Shown piece by piece: positions 47,848-56,094 of a stretch of 64,000 nucleotides of DNA; position 1 is the stretch's first letter, and the number at the start of each line of letters is the position of its first letter. Position numbers and translations under genes: made by a program. The notes under the pieces are model-generated. The model made no database searches and was not told where the DNA came from. It was given only the letters and a program-made list of their open reading frames with translations. Source of the stretch: Deltaproteobacteria bacterium (GTDB lineage: Bacteria > Myxococcota > Kuafuiibacteriia > Kuafuiibacteriales > Kuafuiibacteriaceae); assembly GCA_020632995.1 (NCBI GenBank), contig JACKEN010000003.1, positions 496,001 through 560,000 of the forward strand, read 5' to 3'.

Positions 47848-49725
47848 ATGCAGAGGTCCGCGCTGCTCCTGTCCACCCTCTTGCTGGGCGCCGCCGGCTG
47901 CGGCGGGGACGTCCCGGGGCAGGAGGTGAGCGACAGCGGCCTGGGGGAGGCCCCGGTGCAGCTCCTGGACGCGGGGCCCTACCGGACCATCCGCGGCTGC
48001 AGCGGGATCTGCGTCTCCACCTACTCGTTCTGGGCCGACATCGCGGTGCGGAACGACGCCTTCAGCAAGGTGGTCGGGGTCCGCTACAGCTGGGACGGCT
48101 GGCGCACCCACAAGGTCGCGTGGGCCACCTACGAGGGCGACCTCGGCGGCGGGTTCGAGCGCTGGGGGCTCGACGTCGAGCTCGGCACCAGCACCCAGCA
48201 GCCCTACCGCGAGGTCGAGCTCGCGGTGTTCGCCGAGATGAACGGGGTCACCCACTGGGACCCGAAGAACAACTACTACGTCTACGAGTCGGTGCTCCCC
48301 AAGCGGCCGGTGCGCCTGCTCTCGTCGGTGGCGCGCTACGACGCCCGGCGCGGCGGGGTGGTCTCGGGGCGGGTGCGGGTGTTCGACCTGGCGTACGAGA
48401 AGCAGGTCAGCTTGCTCTACACCACCGACGACTGGCGCACCGCGGGCGAGGTCGCGGCCCGCTACGAGGCGGGGGACGACTGGGCGTTCGAGCTCACCGA
48501 CCTCGTGGGCCCGGGCGGGCGCCTGCCCGACGTGGTGCGCTTTGCGGTGCGCTACGACGTGGCAGGGCAGACGTACTGGGACAACAACGGCGGCCTGGAC
48601 TACGAGCGGCGCCTCCACCCCCGCTTCGACGAGAGCCCCGACGGGCCCACCGACGCGCCGCGCTCGGGCATCTTCTGGCCCGGCGCCACCGCGCGCAGCG
48701 ACATCCCGGTGGCGCGCACCGAGGTCCGGGTCGACGGCGGCCCGTGGCTGGCCGGGGATCGGCTGCAGCTGTCCAGCCAGGTGCTTGGCGATGGCTGGCA
48801 CGACCTCGACGTGCGGGCCACCCTCGAGGGCGAGTACCAGGCCGTCCACACCCTCCGCTTCGAGACCCGCGACCGCCTGGTCCCCAGGGACGCCTGGTCC
48901 CCCGCCCCCGACGTGGTGCTCTCCGGCCACACCAACGCGGCGTGGGACGTGCGGCAGGATTCGCAAGGCCGCTTGCTCGTCCTGTGGGACTCGGGCCGGG
49001 TGGGCCGCTACGCGGGCTTCGGTGATCTGAACGCGCCCGAGCTCTTCGAGGCGCTCTCGGTGCCGTACCAGCTCTTCTACATCGCGGTGGACCACCAGGA
49101 CCGCGTCTACGCGGTGACCGGGGCCCGGCAGCTGGTGCGCTGGGGCGCCGACGGGCGCCTCGACGCCGGCTTCGCCCCCACCGACCTGTCGGGGGTGGTG
49201 GGCACGAGCGCGTTCTGCTCGGTGGGTCAGCCGGTGGCGGGGCCCGACGCCCTGTACATCCCCGACACCTGCAACCACCGGGTGCTGCGCTTCGACCTCG
49301 ACGGGCACTTCACGGGCGAGGTCGGCGTCGGCCGGCCCGGCGCGGTGGGGGTCCCGGTGCACGCCGCGCACGACGGCCAGGCCCTTTGGGTGGCGGCCCA
49401 GGGGGACCTCGTCCGCCTCGTCGACACCCAGAGCGGAGGCCTGGTCGAGGATCGCAGGCTGACCTTCAGCGAGCCCCTCGACCCCTCCGGGGTGGCGGTG
49501 CGGCCCGGCGGCGGCTTCTACGTCACGACTCAGGAGAACACCCTGGCGGTGGTCGACGCGGGCGGCGCGGTGCTGACCCGCTGGAGCGGCGGCCCCCGGG
49601 GCGCCCCCTACGCCGGGGCCTTCAACCTGGGCCGGGCTCCGCTGGTGCTCGGTGACGGCGCGGTGACCGTGCTCGGGGTCGACGGCGCCACCCTGGCCCG
49701 CTTCGAGGGCGTCCTCCTCCCGTGA
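47848..49725 (+). CDS. CBM21-NHL lipoprotein
   Basis: This 625-residue lipoprotein has lipobox AAGC (Cys18). Two tandem beta-sandwich units follow that match the starch-binding CBM21 pattern. The first (about 45-150) has DIAVRNDAFSKVVGVRYSWD and GFERWGLDVELG. The second (about 175-265) has VSLLYTTDDWRTAGEV and YWDNNGGLDYERR, a CBM21 signature. A linker domain leads to an NHL-type beta-propeller (about 365-620; TNAAWDVRQDSQGRLLVLWD, DALYIPDTCNHRVLRFDLDG). No catalytic domain is evident. It probably binds alpha-glucan or glycogen at the cell surface. The ATG at 47848 is chosen because it begins the signal peptide. Confidence 0.82.
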   Translation: MQRSALLLSTLLLGAAGCGGDVPGQEVSDSGLGEAPVQLLDAGPYRTIRGCSGICVSTYSFWADIAVRNDAFSKVVGVRYSWDGWRTHKVAWATYEGDLGGGFERWGLDVELGTSTQQPYREVELAVFAEMNGVTHWDPKNNYYVYESVLPKRPVRLLSSVARYDARRGGVVSGRVRVFDLAYEKQVSLLYTTDDWRTAGEVAARYEAGDDWAFELTDLVGPGGRLPDVVRFAVRYDVAGQTYWDNNGGLDYERRLHPRFDESPDGPTDAPRSGIFWPGATARSDIPVARTEVRVDGGPWLAGDRLQLSSQVLGDGWHDLDVRATLEGEYQAVHTLRFETRDRLVPRDAWSPAPDVVLSGHTNAAWDVRQDSQGRLLVLWDSGRVGRYAGFGDLNAPELFEALSVPYQLFYIAVDHQDRVYAVTGARQLVRWGADGRLDAGFAPTDLSGVVGTSAFCSVGQPVAGPDALYIPDTCNHRVLRFDLDGHFTGEVGVGRPGAVGVPVHAAHDGQALWVAAQGDLVRLVDTQSGGLVEDRRLTFSEPLDPSGVAVRPGGGFYVTTQENTLAVVDAGGAVLTRWSGGPRGAPYAGAFNLGRAPLVLGDGAVTVLGVDGATLARFEGVLLP

Positions 49726-49775
49726 CCGCGCGCGCACTTTGACCGGGCCGCTCGGGTGCGCATCCTGGGGGCCGC

Positions 49776-50741
49776 ATGCAAGCCCTCGTGCAGCACCGAT
49801 ACGGCGGACCCGAGGTCCTCGCGCTCGAAGACATCCCCCGCCCCGAGGTGGGCCCCGGCCAGGTCCTGCTCAGGGTCCGGGCCGCCGGCCTGAACGCGGC
49901 AGACTGGCGCCTTATGCGCGCTCGGCCCGGCCTGGTGCGCCTCTTCTTCGGCTTCTCGCGCCCGAGGATCCCCACCCGCGGCATGGACGTGGCCGGGGTG
50001 GTGGCCGAGGTGGCGCCCGGGGTCACCGAGCTGAAGGTGGGTGACGAGGTGTTCGGGTGGGGTGAGGGCATCCTCGCCGAGTACGCGGTGGTGAAGCAGG
50101 AGAACCTGCGCCCCAAGCCCGCCAACCTGAGCTTCGAGGAGGCCTCCACCCTCGGCATCGCCGCCTTCACCGCCCTGCAGGCGGTGCGCGACAAGGCGCG
50201 GGTGCAGCCCGGCCAGCGGGTGCTGATCAACGGGGCCGCGGGCGGGGTGGGGCACTTCACGGTGCAGATCGCCAAGGCATACGGGGCGGAGGTCACCGCG
50301 GTGTGCAGCGGGCGGAACGCCGAGCTGGTGCGCAGCTTGGGCGCGGACCGGGTGGTGGACTACGCCAAGGACGACTTCGTCGCGGGCGCGATCGAGCACG
50401 ACGTGCTGATCGACGTGGTGGGGAACCGCAGCCTGGCCGAGCTCCGCCGGGCCCTCACCCCCACCGGCACCCTGGTCCTGGTGGGGGCGAGGAACGACGA
50501 CCCCTCGGGCGGCATCGGCCGCAACCTGAAGGCGGCGCTGTTGAACCTCTTCTCCAAGCAGCGGCTGGTGAGCTTCGTCGCGCGCGAGAACCGGCCCGAC
50601 CTCATGGTGCTCGAGGAGCTGGCCCTGGCCGGCAAGCTCCGTCCCGCGGTGGCCCGCGTCCACGAGATGAGGGAGGCGCAGGATGCCTTGCGTGCGCTGG
50701 AAGCCGGGCACGTGGCGGGGAAGCTGGTGGTGGCGGTCTGA
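49776..50741 (+). CDS. NAD(P)-dependent quinone oxidoreductase / zinc-less alcohol dehydrogenase (MDR)
   Basis: A 321-residue medium-chain dehydrogenase/reductase without zinc ligands. The N-terminal GroES-like domain has VLLRVRAAGLNAADWRLMRA and RGMDVAGVVAEV. The Rossmann domain has the NADPH-binding VLINGAAGGVGHFTVQIAKAY. The C-terminus HVAGKLVVAV is typical. Members reduce quinones or enones with NADPH in the cytoplasm. The stop codon is immediately followed by that of the convergent anti-sigma gene. Confidence 0.93.
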   Translation: MQALVQHRYGGPEVLALEDIPRPEVGPGQVLLRVRAAGLNAADWRLMRARPGLVRLFFGFSRPRIPTRGMDVAGVVAEVAPGVTELKVGDEVFGWGEGILAEYAVVKQENLRPKPANLSFEEASTLGIAAFTALQAVRDKARVQPGQRVLINGAAGGVGHFTVQIAKAYGAEVTAVCSGRNAELVRSLGADRVVDYAKDDFVAGAIEHDVLIDVVGNRSLAELRRALTPTGTLVLVGARNDDPSGGIGRNLKAALLNLFSKQRLVSFVARENRPDLMVLEELALAGKLRPAVARVHEMREAQDALRALEAGHVAGKLVVAV

Positions 50742-53369
50742 TCAGTTCCCAGGATCCAGCCGCGTCATCCGGAGCTCGATGAGCTGCTTCGGGTCGCGGC
50801 CCGCCAGCTCCACCTTGGCCGACGCGTAGCCGGGGGCGTCGATGAAGACGGTCTTGTACTTGCGGTTCACGCTCGCGGTGGCGGTCCCCTTGTCGTCCAG
50901 CTCCATGCCGGAGGTGAAGGAGGTCTGCTCGTCGTGGACCCGCAGGTAGAGGCCGGGGACGAAGCCTCCGCGCTCGTTCAGCACCCGGAAGCGCCAGGCG
51001 TCGGACTCCTCGCCGGTGATCGGGAGGAGCACGTCCTCCACGATCTGCTCGGGCCCGACCTCGACCTCCACCTCGTGCACCTTCACCGGGCTGTTCATCC
51101 ATGAGGCGCGGTCCTTCAGGCGGTAGCGGCCGGGCGGCAGCCCCTCGACCTCGAAGCGCCCGTCGTCCAGGCACTGCACCCGCATGAAGTAGCCCGCGCC
51201 GTCGCCCAGGCGCTCCGCCCCCATGCGGCTGCAGGTGTGCCCGCTCAGGTGGAAGGGCGCCTCGGAGTCCTGGTGCACGAAGCGGCCGCGGATGCGGGCC
51301 CCGCCGAGCTGGAAGTTGGCCTCGGTGTCGCCCGCCGCCTTCAGGTTCACGTAGCCCAGGGTGTGCTGCTCGTCCTTCGCGTCGATGTAGCGGAGCTGGT
51401 AGCCGGCCTGCACCGGGATGCCGGAGATCGCGTAGCGGCCGTCCGCGTCGGTGGTGGTGCGCTCGGGGAAGGTCTCGTGCCCGCGGTCGCCCTTGTACCA
51501 GCCGGTGCTGTTCCACAGCCGGAGCCGCGCGTCGGCCACCGGGGCGCCGCTCGCGTCGGTGATGCGACCGAAGAGGCGGGCCTCGTCCATCGCGAGCCGG
51601 AAGTCCTTCTGCAGCTCCGCCACGTGGGTGGGGGCGTCGACCCAGCGGATCGCCTCGGAGGAGCGGCGCTCGGGGTAGCTGCCGAACTCCACCCGTTGGC
51701 CCTGGCCGTTGTCGGTGGACACGTACACCTGGGGCCGCTGCTCGAGCGGCATGAACAGGGCGTAGCGCCCGTCGGGGCCGGTGACGGTGCTGAGCTCCTC
51801 GTCAGCGCTGATGATCCGCGCACCCGCCACCGGGGCGCGTTCCTTGCCCCGGGTCACCTCCCCGAACACCTTCACCACCCCCGAGAGCTCGAGGACGATG
51901 TGCTCGGTCTCGCCCTCCTTGCGTCGCAGGTTGGGTTGCACGGTGGAGCCGAGGCGATCGTGCTCGGCCCGCACCGAGAACGCGGGGCCGGCCGGGACGC
52001 CCTCGAGCACGAAGCGCCCGTCGGCCCCGGTGCGCACCACCTTGCAACCTGGCTTGTCGGTCTTGCCGAAGCACTCCACCAGGCCGACCCGCGCCTCCGC
52101 CACCGGCTGGCCGCGCCAGTCCACCACCTCGCCGCTGAGGCGGGCGCCCGAGGAGAGCGGCAGCACCAGGTAGGGGTCCGCCTCCAGGCCGGTCAGGTCC
52201 ACCGCCCGGGTCACCGGCGCGTAGCCCTCGGCCCGGGCGGTGATCCGCCAGCGGCCCTGGGCCAGGCCGTCCAGCCGGAACCGGCCCTCCTTCGCCCCCG
52301 CGACGTGGCGCTCGTGCCGCTGCTCGCCGTAGCCGGTGAGCGCGTCCGCCGCCGCGGTGAGGGTGAAGTCGCTCACCGGCGCCCCGCTCGTCCCGTCGAT
52401 GACCTCGCCCGCCAGCGCGACCCGCACCGCCTGCGCCTCCTCGCTCCAGTACGCCCCGGTGGGGCCGGCGCTCGCGTCGTCCGCCTTCGCCTCGGCCTCG
52501 GCCGCGGCGAGCGCCGCGACCCCGCGGCCTGGCCCGGACGCGCCGTCCGCAACCTCGCCTGCACCACCCTCGCCGAGGGGGAACGAGGAGACCCGGCCCT
52601 GCCCGTCGGCGGCGAGGCCGACCGGGGCCTTGCCCTCTACCTGGGCGGTCTCCGTGGCCAGGGTCGCCCAGCCCGCGTACACCGCCACCACCACCACCGC
52701 GGCGCCCGCCGCGCCTCTCTTGCTGATCATGCGTCCTCGCTCGCTGTCGCCGTCGGCGATCTCGAAGTCCCCGCGCCCGCGCACGCGGGCCCCGGGGTGG
52801 GTCAGGGAGGCGGGGGCCTCCGCCACCACGCGGATCGCGCCGTGGACCGGGTCCATCGCCTCGATGTCTGGGATCTGCAAGGTGGACTGCGGCGCGAGGG
52901 TCGCGGTCAGCCCCGCCGCCTCCACCGTGGCCGGCGCCGCCCCCGCCCGCAGCTGCCCGGGCGGGGTCAGCTCGGCCCGCCCGCGCACCGCGACCGCCGC
53001 GTCCCCGGCCGGCGTCCACCACGCCTCCTCGCTCGCCACCGTCACCACGTCGGGGGTCAGCGTGACCCGCGCCGCGAAGAGGGCGGCCGCGGCCAACGCG
53101 ATCCCCACCGCCAGCCGCGTCGGCCGGCGTCGGGCCGGGGCGTCGAGCCCCGCCATCACCGCCTCGGTGACGTCGAGGCCGAGGGCCTGGTGATGGGTGT
53201 GGGCGCCGAGCGCCTGCAGGCCGTCCTGCATCGTTCCCAGGTCGGCCAGGATCGCCGCGCAGGCCGGGCAGCCGGCGGCGTGCGCGGTCAGCTCGGGCGG
53301 CACCCCCTCCGCCATCCACTCCGCCCACCGGGTCTCGTCCGCCACCTCGGCGCACTGCTCAGCGCTCAT
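50742..53369 (-). CDS. zinc-finger anti-sigma domain fused to carboxypeptidase-regulatory-like domains
   Basis: 875 residues. The N-terminus has an anti-sigma zinc finger (H30-x3-C34-x2-C37, HAAGCPACAAIL), one membrane helix (LAVGIALAAAALFAARVTL, about 85-103) and a FecR-like part (about 105-200). From about residue 214 (MISKRGAAGAAVVVVAVYAG) a second membrane or signal segment begins. Several carboxypeptidase-regulatory-like beta domains follow (VALAGEVIDGTSGAPVSDFT, GARLSGEVVDWRGQPVAEAR, ARLFGRITDASGAPVADARL). The inner methionine at 52730 would form an ATGA if the upstream part were shifted by one base. The frame may therefore be two genes fused by an indel. The gene overlaps the sigma factor gene by 11 bases. 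Confidence 0.82.
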   Translation of the reverse strand: MSAEQCAEVADETRWAEWMAEGVPPELTAHAAGCPACAAILADLGTMQDGLQALGAHTHHQALGLDVTEAVMAGLDAPARRRPTRLAVGIALAAAALFAARVTLTPDVVTVASEEAWWTPAGDAAVAVRGRAELTPPGQLRAGAAPATVEAAGLTATLAPQSTLQIPDIEAMDPVHGAIRVVAEAPASLTHPGARVRGRGDFEIADGDSERGRMISKRGAAGAAVVVVAVYAGWATLATETAQVEGKAPVGLAADGQGRVSSFPLGEGGAGEVADGASGPGRGVAALAAAEAEAKADDASAGPTGAYWSEEAQAVRVALAGEVIDGTSGAPVSDFTLTAAADALTGYGEQRHERHVAGAKEGRFRLDGLAQGRWRITARAEGYAPVTRAVDLTGLEADPYLVLPLSSGARLSGEVVDWRGQPVAEARVGLVECFGKTDKPGCKVVRTGADGRFVLEGVPAGPAFSVRAEHDRLGSTVQPNLRRKEGETEHIVLELSGVVKVFGEVTRGKERAPVAGARIISADEELSTVTGPDGRYALFMPLEQRPQVYVSTDNGQGQRVEFGSYPERRSSEAIRWVDAPTHVAELQKDFRLAMDEARLFGRITDASGAPVADARLRLWNSTGWYKGDRGHETFPERTTTDADGRYAISGIPVQAGYQLRYIDAKDEQHTLGYVNLKAAGDTEANFQLGGARIRGRFVHQDSEAPFHLSGHTCSRMGAERLGDGAGYFMRVQCLDDGRFEVEGLPPGRYRLKDRASWMNSPVKVHEVEVEVGPEQIVEDVLLPITGEESDAWRFRVLNERGGFVPGLYLRVHDEQTSFTSGMELDDKGTATASVNRKYKTVFIDAPGYASAKVELAGRDPKQLIELRMTRLDPGN

Positions 53370-53940
53370 GGGACAGCTCCTCCCGCAGGCCCTGGAGCCC
53401 GCGTCCGATCCGTGACTTCACCGTGCCCTCGGCCACCTGGGTGATCTCGGCGATCTCCGCCACCGAGAGCCCGAGCACGAAGCGCAGCTGCACCGCCTCC
53501 GCCCGCTCGTCCGGGAGTCGGGCCAGCGCGGCCTCGAGGCGGGCCCGGGTCTGGCGTCGCTCCGCGCTCTCGAGCGGGGTGCTGGGCGCCCGGGGCGGGG
53601 CCTCGGCCACCGCGGTGGCCAGGCGCAGGCTGGCCTGCGTGCGCTTGTGCTGGGCGAGGGCCCGGTTCCGGGCCACGGTGAGGAGGTAGGGGAGCAGGCG
53701 GCCCCGGTGGACGTAGCGCCGACGCTCGCGCCAGAAGGTCAGGAACACCTCCTGGGCCAGGTCCCGGGCCCGGGCCTCGTCCCGCAACGCTCTCAGGCCG
53801 TAGGCCAGCACCGCGGCCTGGTGGCGCCCGATCAGGGCCGAGAAGGCCTCCCGGTCGCCGGCCTGGGCGCGCTGCACCAGGCCGGCCTCGTCCGGGTCCA
53901 GGACCACCAGCCGCGGTCCCTGTGCCAGCTCGCCCCCCAT
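53359..53940 (-). CDS. ECF RNA polymerase sigma factor
   Basis: A 193-residue ECF sigma factor. Region 2 has ARDLAQEVFLTFWRERRRY and LPYLLTVARNRALAQHKR. Region 4 has LARLPDERAEAVQLRFVLGL, SVAEIAEITQVAEGTVKSRI and GRGLQGLREEL. The start is ATG 53940. The gene is 10 bases downstream of the methyltransferase gene and overlaps the zinc-finger anti-sigma gene by 11 bases, so the three probably form one operon read from the palindrome-bearing region at 54.8 kb. Zinc-type anti-sigma factors often respond to redox or thiol stress; that link is inference. Confidence 0.92.
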   Translation of the reverse strand: MGGELAQGPRLVVLDPDEAGLVQRAQAGDREAFSALIGRHQAAVLAYGLRALRDEARARDLAQEVFLTFWRERRRYVHRGRLLPYLLTVARNRALAQHKRTQASLRLATAVAEAPPRAPSTPLESAERRQTRARLEAALARLPDERAEAVQLRFVLGLSVAEIAEITQVAEGTVKSRIGRGLQGLREELSHER

Positions 53941-53950
53941 CGACCCCCGA

Positions 53951-54754
53951 TCAGTGCCTGGGCGGGGAATCGGTTCCCAGGTTTTTTGCCGGGGCCCGGG
54001 CGATGAGGCCCCAGACCCGGTGGGGGAGCTGCAGGACCTCGGGCCAGCCGGCCAGGCGGGCGGCCAGGTCCGCGTCCAGCCGGGCCACCGCGTCGGGCGC
54101 GAGAACCGCCCCCACCGCCGCGCTGGCCCGGATGCGCCCCCGCCACGCCTCGTGGCTGTAGGGCAGCTCGAGGTCGAAGGAGAAGGTCTCGAGGTCCTCG
54201 AACCCCGCCTCTCGGGCGTCCCGCGTCCACGCCGGGTACATCCCCTCCCAGGCGAGCGCGGTGACCGAGGCCGGGAACCCGGTGCCGTGGTCGGCCAGGG
54301 TCTGGAGCGTCAGCGCCACCACCCCACCCGGCACCTCGAGCCAGTCGAGGTGCACGATCACGAGGTGCCCGCCCGGGGTGAGGACGCGCCGGCACTCCCG
54401 AGCCGCGGCGGGGCGGTCGAACCAGTGCCAGCACTGCCCGGCCGTCACCAGCTCGAAGGCGGCGTCGGGGAGGCCGGTGTGCTCGGCCGGCGCCTCGAGG
54501 AACGCCACGTCGAGGCGCTGGGCCTCGGCCTGGGCCTTCGCGCTCGCCACCATGCCGGCCGCGACGTCGAGGCCGGTGACGTGGAGCCCGCGGCGGGCGA
54601 GCCCGAGGGCCAGGGTGCCGGTCCCGGTGCCGAGATCCAGGGCGCGAACTCCGGGCGTGGCGAGGCCCCGGCGCTCCAGGTCCTGGAACAGCCGGGGCGG
54701 GAAGCCGGCGCGGAACCGGGCGTAGTCGTCTTGGGTGCGGCCGAAGTCCACCAT
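53951..54754 (-). CDS. SAM-dependent class I methyltransferase
   Basis: 267 residues. The start MVDFGRTQDDYARFRAGFPP and motif I ALDLGTGTGTLALGLARRGL are typical of the Methyltransf_11/UbiE-like class. They are followed by VTGLDVAAGMVASAKAQA, VTAGQCWHWFDRPAAARECR and RVLTPGGHLVIV. The substrate is unknown. An SD-like AAAGGA precedes the ATG at 54754. It is the first gene of an apparent operon with a sigma/anti-sigma pair and is divergent from the HTH-citrate synthase gene. One of two identical palindromes lies 18 bases before its start codon. Confidence 0.9.
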   Translation of the reverse strand: MVDFGRTQDDYARFRAGFPPRLFQDLERRGLATPGVRALDLGTGTGTLALGLARRGLHVTGLDVAAGMVASAKAQAEAQRLDVAFLEAPAEHTGLPDAAFELVTAGQCWHWFDRPAAARECRRVLTPGGHLVIVHLDWLEVPGGVVALTLQTLADHGTGFPASVTALAWEGMYPAWTRDAREAGFEDLETFSFDLELPYSHEAWRGRIRASAAVGAVLAPDAVARLDADLAARLAGWPEVLQLPHRVWGLIARAPAKNLGTDSPPRH

Positions 54755-54771
54755 GCAATCGTCCTTTCATA

Positions 54772-54787
54772 TCGATTCATCAATCGA
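54772..54787. promoter_or_regulatory. operator-like palindrome, copy 1 (methyltransferase side)
   Basis: TCGATT-CATC-AATCGA: a 16-base palindrome with perfect 6-base arms, 18 bases upstream of the methyltransferase ATG. A TAGATA box lies next to it on the minus strand, so a protein bound here would cover the transcription start. It matches copy 2 except in the 4-base spacer. Confidence 0.6.
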
Positions 54788-54843
54788 CTTATCTATGTGT
54801 TGGGGCGAGGCGAAGGTGCGCTTCGGCCGCGAGGTGGTCCAGC

Positions 54844-54859
54844 TCGATTCGACAATCGA
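54844..54859. promoter_or_regulatory. operator-like palindrome, copy 2 (HTH-citrate synthase side)
   Basis: TCGATT-CGAC-AATCGA: the same 6-base arms as copy 1, exactly 72 bases further on and 26 bases before the GTG of the HTH-citrate synthase gene. Two copies in one 131-base divergent intergenic region suggest a shared regulator, most simply the HTH protein itself. Confidence 0.6.
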
Positions 54860-54885
54860 CGTTGCAGTTGGTGTAGCCTGCCGCG

Positions 54886-56091
54886 GTGTCGACCAAGAAG
54901 CTCCTCACCACCAAGGAGGCCTGCCAGCTCCTGGGGGTGAAGCCGGCCACCCTCTACACCTACGTGAGCCGCGGGCTCATCCGCGGCGTGGAGGGCGAGG
55001 ATCGGCGGCAGCGTCGCTATCTGGCCGAGGACGTCTCGCGGGTGCGCGCGCGGGCCGAGGCGCGGCGCGGGCACCAGGCGGTCGCGGTGGGGGCGCTGCG
55101 CTTCGGCGACCCGGTGCTCGACACCGAGCTGTGCGAGGCGGGGCCGGAGCGCCTCACCTATCGCGGGCGCGACGTGGTGGCGCTGGTCGAGGCGGGGAGC
55201 CCGTTCGAGGCGGTGGCGGAGCTCCTGTGGGACGCGCCCGCGCTCGGCGCGCCGTGGCCGTGGCCGCAGGCTGGCTTGCTCGCGCGCCAGTCGGCCGAGG
55301 TGCCCGAGCTGTGGCGCTTCGCCCGGCTCATCCCGCGCCTGGCCGAGGCGGACCAGGCCAGGGGCCAGCACGGCTTCGCCGCCGACCCCGCCCGGGCCCG
55401 GAGCATCATCCGGGCCTTCGCGGCGAGCGTCGGGCCGAGGCCGGGTCCGGCGCCCCGCTTCGACCCGGTGGCCCGCACCCTCGCCGACCGCCTCGGGGTC
55501 CCGGCCAAGGCCGCGCCGGCCCTCGACGCCGCCCTCTGCCTGGTGGCGGAGCACGAGCTCAACGTCTCGACCTTCGCGGCCCGGGTCGCGGCGTCGGGGG
55601 GCGCGGACCTCTACGCGTCGGTGGGCGCCGCGCTGTACGCGTTCAGCGGGCCGCGGCACGGGAGCGCGCCGGTGCGCATCGCGGGCCTGGTGGACGAGCT
55701 CGGGAGCCCCCGGCGAGCGAAGGCCGCCTTGCTCGCGCGCCTCGAGCGCGGGGAGACGGTGCCGGGCTTCGGTCACCGGCTGTACCCCGGCGGCGACCCG
55801 CGGACCCTACCCCTCGTGCGGTGGGCACAGCGGCTCGCGCGCGGGAAGCAGGACAAGTTGCAGACGCTCCTCGCGGCGGCCGACGCGATGGCGGGGCTCG
55901 GCCCCCACCACATGACGGTCGACGGGGGGCTCCTGGCCCTGACCTACGCGCTTCACCTGCCGCCCGCCGCGGCCACCGCGCTGTTCGCGGTGGGGCGGAG
56001 CGCGGGCTGGGCCGCCCACGTGTTCGAGCAGCGCCAGACCGGGGCGCTCCTGCGGCCCCGGGCGCGCTACGTGGGACCGCCAGCGGAGTGA
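54886..56091 (+). CDS. helix-turn-helix / citrate synthase-fold fusion protein
   Basis: 401 residues. Residues 5-55 form an excisionase/MerR-like winged HTH (LLTTKEACQLLGVKPATLYT, SRGLIRGVEGEDRRQRRYLA). The rest is a citrate synthase fold: ERLTYRGRDVVALVEAGSPF (the citrate synthase YRG motif), the active-site-type VAEHELNVSTFAARV, then GPRHGSAPVRIAGL and PGFGHRLYPGGDPR, and ALFAVGRSAGWAAHVFEQRQ near the C-terminus. Families with this fusion are known in databases as citrate synthase family proteins with an HTH, but their role is unclear. A transcription factor sensing an acyl-CoA, oxaloacetate or citrate is plausible. The start is GTG at 54886, just downstream of two matching palindromes and divergent from a methyltransferase-sigma operon. 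Confidence 0.88.
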   Translation: MSTKKLLTTKEACQLLGVKPATLYTYVSRGLIRGVEGEDRRQRRYLAEDVSRVRARAEARRGHQAVAVGALRFGDPVLDTELCEAGPERLTYRGRDVVALVEAGSPFEAVAELLWDAPALGAPWPWPQAGLLARQSAEVPELWRFARLIPRLAEADQARGQHGFAADPARARSIIRAFAASVGPRPGPAPRFDPVARTLADRLGVPAKAAPALDAALCLVAEHELNVSTFAARVAASGGADLYASVGAALYAFSGPRHGSAPVRIAGLVDELGSPRRAKAALLARLERGETVPGFGHRLYPGGDPRTLPLVRWAQRLARGKQDKLQTLLAAADAMAGLGPHHMTVDGGLLALTYALHLPPAAATALFAVGRSAGWAAHVFEQRQTGALLRPRARYVGPPAE

Positions 56092-56094
56092 TGA

